Positions 1 through 5,007 of a stretch of DNA of 14,170 nucleotides are shown here, one piece after another. Source of the stretch: Candidatus Dormiibacterota bacterium. GTDB lineage: Bacteria > Chloroflexota > Dormibacteria > Aeolococcales > Aeolococcaceae. The stretch lies in NCBI GenBank assembly GCA_019234035.1, contig JAFALX010000365.1, positions 1-14,170 of the forward strand. Reading direction: 5' to 3'. The notes below the pieces were generated by a model that worked only from the letters and a program-made list of their open reading frames with translations, had not been told where the DNA came from and searched no databases. Each line of letters begins with the position of its first letter. The first letter of the stretch is position 1. Made by a program: the position numbers and the translations under genes.

Positions 1-305
1 ATCTCCTCGTTCGGGACGAACTCGACAATTTCGATCGTGTGCGTCGTGTTGAGCGGGAGGTTGTCGAGGTCCGTGTCGTCGATGACGACGTACTCGTCCT
101 TGCCGACCTCGTAGCCGCGCACCACCTCGTTCCAGCCGATCTCCTTGTCCTCGACTGTGCAGAAGCGCTTGTTGCGGATGGGCGTGAGGTCGTCGGGACA
201 CAAGAGGCGGAACGACACGCTCTTGGACTCGGTGGCGAGGTACATGCGCACCGGGATGGCCACCAGTCCGAAGCTGATGGCCCCGCGCCACATCGACCTG
301 GGCAT
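1..305 (-). CDS. ku: Ku protein, N-terminal part (gene runs off the left edge)
   Basis: Bacterial Ku is a homodimeric ring that binds DNA double-strand ends and recruits LigD for non-homologous end joining. The minus strand reads MPRSMWRGAISFGLVAIP, the classic Ku start (W-x-G-x-I-x-F-G-L-V-x-I-P-V), followed by VRMYLATESKSVSFRLLC. Then come the Cys-containing N-RFC segment, the G-YE-x-GKDEYV-IDD region and an IEIVEFV strand, all typical of the Ku beta-barrel. About 101 residues are visible. The C-terminal two thirds lie outside the window, so length and integrity cannot be judged. The ATG at 305-303 fits the family N-terminus. No Shine-Dalgarno precedes it, but TATACT lies 9 nt upstream, suggesting a leaderless transcript. 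ligD is on the same strand about 1.7 kb away, which supports a shared NHEJ role. Confidence 0.95.
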   Translation of the reverse strand, partial: MPRSMWRGAISFGLVAIPVRMYLATESKSVSFRLLCPDDLTPIRNKRFCTVEDKEIGWNEVVRGYEVGKDEYVVIDDTDLDNLPLNTTHTIEIVEFVPNEE

Positions 306-314
306 CTCGACCCG

Positions 315-320
315 AGTATA
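315..320 (-). promoter_or_regulatory. -10 box of ku (leaderless)
   Basis: TATACT on the minus strand ends 9 nt before the ku ATG, with no Shine-Dalgarno between. Transcription would start at or within a few bases of the start codon. No good -35 is visible (GAGCCA at 17 bp spacing). The 306-450 gap between divergent ku and TM2 holds only this and a weaker plus-strand candidate, TAGCGT at 363-368. Confidence 0.5.
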
Positions 321-437
321 GGTGCTGAGAACGCGCGTGGCTCGACGCCGTCGACGACGTTGTAGCGTGTACCGCCGCGCGAGTGTGGTGGATCGGAGGT
401 TCGCAGCATATTCGCAGGACATCGAGCAACCCGTACC

Positions 438-445
438 AAGGAGGC
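438..445 (+). promoter_or_regulatory. Shine-Dalgarno site fixing the TM2 gene start
   Basis: AAGGAGGC sits 5 nt before the ATG at 451. It is the strongest ribosome-binding site in the window, and it argues for the 451 start although the reading frame stays open upstream to about 322. Confidence 0.8.
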
Positions 446-450
446 ATCGC

Positions 451-882
451 ATGACATCGGAGCAGCCGATGCCACCGGCCGGGGGCGGGCAACCGCCGCA
501 GGGACAGCCGCCGCAGGGACCGCCACAGGGGCCACCGCAAGGTCCTCCGCAGGGGCCACCGCAGGGCTCGTACCCGCCCGGGTACGGCGCTCCGCAGTAC
601 GTCGCACCGCAGTACGGCTACCCCGGCGCGGACCCGGCGGCCCCGTTCGGGCGCAATCCGCTGACGGGCGAGCCGCTTTCCGACAAGTCGAAGCTGACGG
701 CCGGCCTGCTGGAGCTCTTCCTCGGCTGGGCCGGAGCGGGCCGCTGGTACCTCGGCGACACCGGCATCGCCATCGCACAGCTCCTGACGTGCGGTGGCCT
801 CGGCATCTGGGCGCTGATCGACGCGATCATGATGCTGACCGGAAATGTTCGGGACAAGTACGGTCGTCCTCTGCGGGATTGA
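451..882 (+). CDS. TM2-domain membrane protein with proline/glutamine-rich N-terminus
   Basis: A 143-residue protein of the TM2 family, small two-helix membrane proteins of uncertain function. Residues 1-75 are low complexity and probably disordered: six PPQG units at 15-39, then Tyr/Gly/Pro-rich sequence (YPPGYGAPQY). The TM2 domain covers about 78-143. Its first membrane segment is near 83-101 (LLELFLGWAGAGRWYLGD, with the G-x-x-R-x-Y-L-G turn) and its second near 106-129 (IAIAQLLTCGGLGIWALID). The tail is VRDKYGRPLRD. There is no signal peptide or catalytic motif. Such proteins may act as envelope adaptors, but no function can be assigned here. A DUF2752 gene follows 55 bp downstream on the same strand, a pairing often seen in actinomycetes. 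Confidence 0.9.
   Translation: MTSEQPMPPAGGGQPPQGQPPQGPPQGPPQGPPQGPPQGSYPPGYGAPQYVAPQYGYPGADPAAPFGRNPLTGEPLSDKSKLTAGLLELFLGWAGAGRWYLGDTGIAIAQLLTCGGLGIWALIDAIMMLTGNVRDKYGRPLRD
493..567 (+). repeat. Degenerate 12-bp repeat coding for PPQG
   Basis: Six PPQG-coding units (one separated by an extra Gln codon) inside the TM2 gene. Several differ only at third codon positions, so the peptide repeat is conserved better than the DNA. Unit number could vary by slippage. Confidence 0.85.
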
Positions 883-886
883 GTTT

Positions 887-906
887 CGCGCCGCTCTCGC
901 GGCGCG
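887..906 (+). terminator. Perfect GC hairpin between TM2 and DUF2752 genes
   Basis: CGCGCCGC, loop TCTC, GCGGCGCG: an 8-bp perfect stem beginning 5 bp after the TM2 stop. There is no T-run, so it would not be a classical intrinsic terminator. It may still attenuate transcription into the DUF2752 gene or protect the TM2 mRNA 3' end. Confidence 0.45.
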
Positions 907-939
907 GTGCGCGACAAGTACGGCCGGCCTCTGCGTGAT
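907..939 (+). pseudogene. Echo of the TM2 C-terminus (VRDKYGRPLRD)
   Basis: These 33 bases are a copy of 847-879, the last coding bases of the TM2 gene, displaced by exactly 60 bp. 28 of 33 bases match. All five differences are at third codon positions and synonymous, so both copies spell VRDKYGRPLRD. The copy has no TM2 body in front of it and runs into the DUF2752 start. It looks like the remnant of a second TM2 gene or of a tandem duplication of the gene end. Confidence 0.6.
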
Positions 940-1348
940 GGACGTCGCGCGGCGTGTCCTGGGGACGCGCCGGCGCGAGGTGGCGATCGGTGCGGTTGCG
1001 GTGTGCGTCATCGTGATGGCCGGCGATCCGCACAGCTCGCGCAGCCGGCTGCCGATGTGCCCGGTGAAGCTCGTCACCGGGCTCGACTGCCCTGGGTGCG
1101 GCGGCCTTCGTCTGACGCACGATCTGCTGCACGGAGACCTGCGTGCCGCGATGCATGACAACGCGTTCCTGTTGACGTGCACCCCGGTGCTCGCAGCCCT
1201 CGCGCTGCGCTCATTCGCGCTGCGGCCTGGCGCCGCTCCGGCACCGGTGCCGCCGCGCGTGGCCTACACGCTGGCGTCGGCGGCGATGCTGTGGATGTTC
1301 GTGCGCAATCTCCCAGGCTGGCCCCTGAAACCGATCACGCGCGCGTGA
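938..1348 (+). CDS. DUF2752 family membrane protein
   Basis: A 136-residue protein. The DUF2752 signature is clear at 41-58: CP followed by TGLDCPGCGGLR, then H61, the LLHGD segment at 63-67 and N75. Hydrophobic stretches near 16-28, 77-94 and 108-121 indicate a small integral membrane protein. The conserved Cys cluster (C41, C51, C54) could bind metal or be redox-active, but the family has no established function. The ATG at 938 is chosen because an earlier start in this frame (ATG at 845) would lie inside the TM2 gene and add residues not seen in the family. It starts within the last bases of the TM2-tail copy, so ancestrally the two genes may have overlapped. The gene probably travels with the TM2 gene, although the hairpin at 887-906 lies between them. 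Confidence 0.85.
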   Translation: MDVARRVLGTRRREVAIGAVAVCVIVMAGDPHSSRSRLPMCPVKLVTGLDCPGCGGLRLTHDLLHGDLRAAMHDNAFLLTCTPVLAALALRSFALRPGAAPAPVPPRVAYTLASAAMLWMFVRNLPGWPLKPITRA

Positions 1349-1350
1349 GC

Positions 1351-1372
1351 GCCGGCCAGTGTCCGGGCCGGC
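1351..1372. terminator. Hairpin between convergent DUF2752 and HNH genes
   Basis: GCCGGCC, 8-nt loop, GGCCGGC: a 7-bp perfect stem starting 3 bp after the DUF2752 stop and 40 bp beyond the HNH stop. It could serve both directions. There is no T-tract, so it is a weak call. Confidence 0.45.
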
Positions 1373-1411
1373 ACGGGGGAGAGGGGTGGCGTGGCTCCGC
1401 GCCGCGCGCGA

Positions 1412-1936
1412 TCAGGCGGCCGTGGCCAGCAGCCTGTCGTACGCCTCTTTCAAATCCGGATAGCGCAGGAAGATGATGTGCGCGTACTCCTGCGTCAGCG
1501 GCCGCGGTTCGCGCCGCAGGTGCAAGCCCACCTCGTCGGGGCGATGGTTCGCTTTGCGCCAGTTGCAGCGCTTGCACGCGATGACCACGTTCTCCCACTT
1601 GTCGGGCGCGCCGCCGCGCGACACGGGGACCACATGATCGACCGTCAGCTCCGAGGCCGCGCCGACGAGGCCGCAGTACTGACACGTGTGGTCGTCTCGC
1701 AGCAGCAGGTTGCGGCGATTGGGACGCAGGAGCCGCCTCGGCACCTGGATGGTGCGGAGCAGCCGCACGATCACCACACCGTCCGGCAGCCGGCGCCCCG
1801 CGAGCGCCTCCGCGGTGGCGTGCTCCGCCGACTCGTCGAGAAAGGCAACGCGCTCCTTGCTCAGCAGCACTACGAGACGGCGATGGCTGATGACGTTCAG
1901 CGGCTGTAGTGAGGCATTGAGCAGCAGCACTGCCAT
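1412..1936 (-). CDS. HNH endonuclease family protein
   Basis: A 174-residue protein that begins MAVLLLNASLQPLNVISHRR, the N-terminus typical of a widespread actinobacterial HNH protein group. The HNH/zinc-ribbon core lies at about 80-131. C85-x2-C88 and C121-x2-C124 are the structural zinc ligands. D100-H101 in the TVDHVVPVSRGG segment supplies the catalytic His. WEN (N116) and CNWRK complete the fold. HNH proteins cleave DNA by a one-metal mechanism, but the target is unknown. The gene starts 34 bp after ligD on the same strand and may be co-transcribed with it. It also has its own TAGAAT box 6 nt before the ATG and no Shine-Dalgarno. A part in end processing is suggested only by the ligD and ku neighbours. 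It could equally be a stand-alone housekeeping nuclease. Confidence 0.9.
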   Translation of the reverse strand: MAVLLLNASLQPLNVISHRRLVVLLSKERVAFLDESAEHATAEALAGRRLPDGVVIVRLLRTIQVPRRLLRPNRRNLLLRDDHTCQYCGLVGAASELTVDHVVPVSRGGAPDKWENVVIACKRCNWRKANHRPDEVGLHLRREPRPLTQEYAHIIFLRYPDLKEAYDRLLATAA

Positions 1937-1942
1937 GGCTGA

Positions 1943-1948
1943 ATTCTA
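1943..1948 (-). promoter_or_regulatory. -10 box of the HNH gene (leaderless)
   Basis: TAGAAT on the minus strand lies 6 nt before the ATG in the 34-bp gap after ligD. No Shine-Dalgarno and no convincing -35 are present. Confidence 0.45.
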
Positions 1949-1970
1949 TGGGCAACCTGTCGACGGCGGT

Positions 1971-4811
1971 TCAGCCGGTGGCCGGCAGGTCCTGCTCGAT
2001 CTCCAGCAGCGGCCGGAAGAGGTCGCCGACCTCGGCGACGCGACGGCCGATCGTGTGGATGGTCCAGCGGTCCGGACGGAGCTTCGGGTCGTCCAGCTCC
2101 TCCCAGGTGATCGGCGTGGAGACCGGCGCGCGCGGCGCCGGTCGCAGCGAGTAGGGCGCCGCCAGCGTCTTGTTGATGATGTTCTGCGTGTAGTCGATGC
2201 GGATCTTGCCGGTCCGCTGGGCCACCGCCCAGTCCCACGTGATGCGGTCTCGCGCGACCTGCCCGATGGCGCGCCCCACCTCCTCCACCCAGCCGCGCAC
2301 CGCGTCGTACGTGGGGCCGCGCCGCACCGGCACGTAGATCTGCAGACCGGTCTGTCCGCTCGTCTTGACCAGGCCCTGCATGCGGTAGTGGTCGAGCGCG
2401 GCCCTGACCAGCTTCGCGATGTCGATGACGTCCTTGAACGTCGCCGGCTCGAAGGGATCGAGGTCGAAGACCGCCCAGTCGGGTTGGTTGGGCGCGTCGA
2501 TACGCGAGTGCCAGGGATGCAGGTCGACCACGCCGGCGTTGGCCACCCACGCGAGCGTGGCCAGCTCGTTGACCACGATGTAGGTCTTGGTCTTCTCGCC
2601 GTGGTACTCCCACGAGTCCATCCAGGCGGGCGCGTACGCCGGCTTGTCCTTGCGCCAGAACGACTTGCCGTTGATGCCGTCGGGGAACACCTGCATCGAC
2701 AGCGGCCGCTCGCGGAGATACGGCAGCAGGTATGGGCCCATCCGCACGTAGTACGCGATCATGTCGCGCTTCGTGAAGCCGTCGTCGGGCCACAGCACCT
2801 TGTCAAGATTCGTGAGTCGCAACCGCCGGCCTCCGACCTCCCAGAAGTCATCGGACCTCAGTGACTTGAGCACCCGGAGCGCCTCGTCGACATCGGCGTC
2901 CGACGATGCCTCTGTGGTCTGGGCGGATGACGGTAACGGCGTCTTGGGACCACGGCGTCGGCCCCCGCTGGGGGCCGCGCCTTGCTCTCGCCGCGCCCCA
3001 CGCTCCGAGGACGTCCGGCGCGGCTCCGAGAAGGTCCCTGTGACACCGTCACCGTCACCCGCCTGAGCCTGGAACGCCTCATCTGTCGGGAGCGCCGCGG
3101 CGACTGTCGCGTCTGCCGGTGTCAGGTCACCGCGTAGCCCGAGATAAGCCGGGTGGCGCAGGATGCCCGCGCTCGTCCACTCATTGAAACGGACCTCACA
3201 TACGAGCTCGGGTCGCACCCAGGTCGCGGGTTCTGCGGTCTGTGGCGGCGGCTGCACCGGAGACGCGCCGGTACGTCGCGCGTCGAGCTCTTTGCGCAAC
3301 GTCTGCAGGGTCTTCTCGTCGAACCCCGTGCCGACCTGGCCGCAGTGCGAGAGCCTGCCGTCGCGCATGACGGCGAGGATCAGCGCGCCGAGGTGCTCGA
3401 CGCGGCGCCCCTGGCCGCTCGTGTAGCCGATGATCACGCACGTTTGCGTCTTCCAGGCCTTGACCTTCAACCAGTCGCGGCTGCGCCGCCCCGGCTGATA
3501 CACCGAATCGCCGCGTTTGCCGACCACGCCCTCGAGGCCCTGGGCCTTCACGGCTTCGTAGAAGGCCAGGCCGTTGTTGTCGACGTGGTCGGCGAACTGC
3601 ACGGTCGCCGCGCCCGCCTCGGAGAGCACGTCGCGCAGCGTCTTCTTCCGGATGCGCAGCGCGGTCTGCATGAGGTCGCGTCCGTCGAGGCGCAGGATGT
3701 CGAACACCATGAACCGCACCGGCGTCTGGCTGACGCCGTGGAGGACGTCCTGGCGGCGGCTCAGGTTGATGCGGGACTGGAGGCGCTCGAACGAGGGACG
3801 GCCCTGGTCGTCGAACGCGACGATCTCGCCGTCGATGATCGCGTCCTTGGCTCGGAACAGAGCGGGCAGCGTGGCCAGCTCCGGGTACCGCGCGGTCTCG
3901 TCGCGGCCCTTGCGCCCGACGAGCTTGAGCGTCGAGCCGGCGAACGACGCGAGCGCGCGCACCCCGTCGTACTTGAGCTCGAACAACCAGCCGTCGCGCG
4001 AGAAGGGCTTGTCGATCGATGTTGCCAGCATCGGCTGGGGCGGTTCGGGCGGGGCCGCAGGTGGTGATGAGCCCTCCCTCTCCCTATCGGTGGCCTCCCT
4101 ATCGGTGGAGGCATCCGGTCCTCGCGAGGATCTCCCGCTCCCCCGAACGCGTGGTGTGCGGCCCGCGGCGCGCCGCAGCTCGCGCGGATCGCCGCCGGCG
4201 TCTCGCGCGATCTCCGCAAGGTTTCGACCCGTCTTGACCGAAACTTCGTGCGCTGCGGCGTCGTAGCCGTCGACCACGCACTCGTCGCGCTTCTTGATCA
4301 TCAGCCAGTTGTTGTCCTCGTTCTGGCCGGCGTAGCGACCGGTGCCCCGCGGCTTGAGCTTCACGAGCGCGAACTCGCCGCAGATCTTGTGGCCCTGCAG
4401 GCGAAACTTGACGTCGCCCTTCTTCAGCTGACGGTCGGGATCCTCCGCCGACTCCTTCACCCACTCGAACGCGCCGATGTCCCACAGGAGCACGGTGCCC
4501 TCGCCGTACCCGGACGGGATCACGCCCTCGAAGTCGCCGTAGTCGACCGGGTGGTCCTCGGTCTGCACGGCCAGCCGTTTCACGGTGGGATCCAGCGTGG
4601 GGCCGCGGGGGATCGGCCACGAGAGCAGGACGCCGTTGTGCTCCAGCCGAAAGTCGAAGTGGAGACGGGTCGCGCGGTGCTCCTGGACGCAGAAGCGATG
4701 GCCGTGGGGGAGCCGGTCCCATTCGGACTCAGCTCCGGTCGCAACGGCGTCGCCGCTCGGCTCCGGTGTGCTGCCGAAATCGCGCTTGCGCCGATACTCG
4801 TCTAGGGACAT
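1971..4811 (-). CDS. ligD: ATP-dependent DNA ligase LigD (PE-LIG-POL fusion)
   Basis: A 946-residue multifunctional NHEJ ligase. The 3'-phosphoesterase domain spans about 1-190: start LDEYRRKRDF, HRATRLHFDFRLE with H45, R49 and H51 as likely active-site residues, then W65 and DYGDFEG. The ligase domain spans about 258-560: motif I ELKYDGVR with nucleophile K280, DGEIVAFD at 327, motif IV EGVVGKR with K432, motif V DWLKVK at 446. The AEP-type primase/polymerase domain spans about 655-946: HPWHSR at 765, metal ligands D783 and D785 in VFDLDP, and a third Asp likely D873 in RIDYTQN. The order PE-LIG-POL matches Pseudomonas, not the mycobacterial POL-PE-LIG. Linkers at about 191-258 and 581-640 are low complexity. 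The usual GLH motif of POL reads GLQ (Q824). Start ATG at 4811-4809 matches the family; TAGACT lies 11 nt upstream and there is no Shine-Dalgarno. Confidence 0.97.
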   Translation of the reverse strand: MSLDEYRRKRDFGSTPEPSGDAVATGAESEWDRLPHGHRFCVQEHRATRLHFDFRLEHNGVLLSWPIPRGPTLDPTVKRLAVQTEDHPVDYGDFEGVIPSGYGEGTVLLWDIGAFEWVKESAEDPDRQLKKGDVKFRLQGHKICGEFALVKLKPRGTGRYAGQNEDNNWLMIKKRDECVVDGYDAAAHEVSVKTGRNLAEIARDAGGDPRELRRAAGRTPRVRGSGRSSRGPDASTDREATDREREGSSPPAAPPEPPQPMLATSIDKPFSRDGWLFELKYDGVRALASFAGSTLKLVGRKGRDETARYPELATLPALFRAKDAIIDGEIVAFDDQGRPSFERLQSRINLSRRQDVLHGVSQTPVRFMVFDILRLDGRDLMQTALRIRKKTLRDVLSEAGAATVQFADHVDNNGLAFYEAVKAQGLEGVVGKRGDSVYQPGRRSRDWLKVKAWKTQTCVIIGYTSGQGRRVEHLGALILAVMRDGRLSHCGQVGTGFDEKTLQTLRKELDARRTGASPVQPPPQTAEPATWVRPELVCEVRFNEWTSAGILRHPAYLGLRGDLTPADATVAAALPTDEAFQAQAGDGDGVTGTFSEPRRTSSERGARREQGAAPSGGRRRGPKTPLPSSAQTTEASSDADVDEALRVLKSLRSDDFWEVGGRRLRLTNLDKVLWPDDGFTKRDMIAYYVRMGPYLLPYLRERPLSMQVFPDGINGKSFWRKDKPAYAPAWMDSWEYHGEKTKTYIVVNELATLAWVANAGVVDLHPWHSRIDAPNQPDWAVFDLDPFEPATFKDVIDIAKLVRAALDHYRMQGLVKTSGQTGLQIYVPVRRGPTYDAVRGWVEEVGRAIGQVARDRITWDWAVAQRTGKIRIDYTQNIINKTLAAPYSLRPAPRAPVSTPITWEELDDPKLRPDRWTIHTIGRRVAEVGDLFRPLLEIEQDLPATG
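4080..4108. repeat. 15-bp tandem repeat in the ligD linker
   Basis: CTCCCTATCGGTGG occurs at 4080-4093 and again, identical, at 4095-4108 (period 15). In LigD it gives the peptide repeat TDREA-TDRE in the disordered linker between the PE and LIG domains. Perfect identity suggests a recent in-frame duplication. Confidence 0.85.
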
Positions 4812-4822
4812 CGCCGCCGCCG

Positions 4823-4828
4823 AGTCTA
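4823..4828 (-). promoter_or_regulatory. -10 box of ligD
   Basis: TAGACT on the minus strand lies 11 nt before the ligD ATG. The bases between are GC-rich without a Shine-Dalgarno. No clear -35 is seen. It is divergent to the gyrB promoter about 70 bp away. Confidence 0.4.
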
Positions 4829-4893
4829 CGCATGGGGCCTCCGATTACGGGTGCCTTTGGGCGCCTGTTCAAGGTGTGGCGGCAGCCTGAAAA

Positions 4894-4902
4894 TGGTAGA
4901 AT
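4894..4902 (+). promoter_or_regulatory. Extended -10 promoter of gyrB
   Basis: TGGTAGAAT combines the TGn extension with a TAGAAT hexamer (4897-4902), so a -35 may not be needed; none is evident. Predicted transcription start is about 4909-4910, just before a TTG codon at 4912 and about 100 nt before the ATA codon at 5008 discussed under gyrB. Confidence 0.55.
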
Positions 4903-4910
4903 TGCAAGCA

Positions 4911-5007
4911 GTTGGAGTGCCCGTGCGAGCACCCGTTCCCCGGGTTTCGCTGGGCCAGAGGAACTCCAATTTGCACGCAACCACCTCGTCCCACCTGGAG
5001 ACTGCAC
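4911..5007 (+). promoter_or_regulatory. Possible structured leader of gyrB
   Basis: If translation starts near 5008, this is a leader of about 100 nt. TTGGAGT (4912-4918) can pair with ACTCCAA (4963-4969). Stacked inside are GCCC (4919-4922) with GGGC (4952-4955) and the hairpin ACCCG-TTCCC-CGGGT (4931-4945). The 3' arm also contains CTCCA (4964-4968), complementary to TGGAG (4996-5000), the only Shine-Dalgarno candidate. If instead the TTG at 4912 is used, the region is coding and the pairing is incidental. Confidence 0.35.

Noticed and set aside
39..365. Plus-strand open frame across the ku region
   Set aside because: The minus strand gives a clear Ku N-terminus; the plus frame is its shadow.
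1686..2864. Long plus-strand open frame opposite ligD and the HNH gene
   Set aside because: Shadow of the strong minus-strand coding; low-complexity Arg/Val/Asp composition and no motif.
4904..4980. Minus-strand stretch with CTGGCCCAGCGAAACCCGG, reminiscent of part of a SAM-I riboswitch core
   Set aside because: The following conserved elements (GGCAACC-type core, P3/P4 layout) are missing, and it lies in front of ligD, not a methionine or sulfur gene. The similarity is probably chance.
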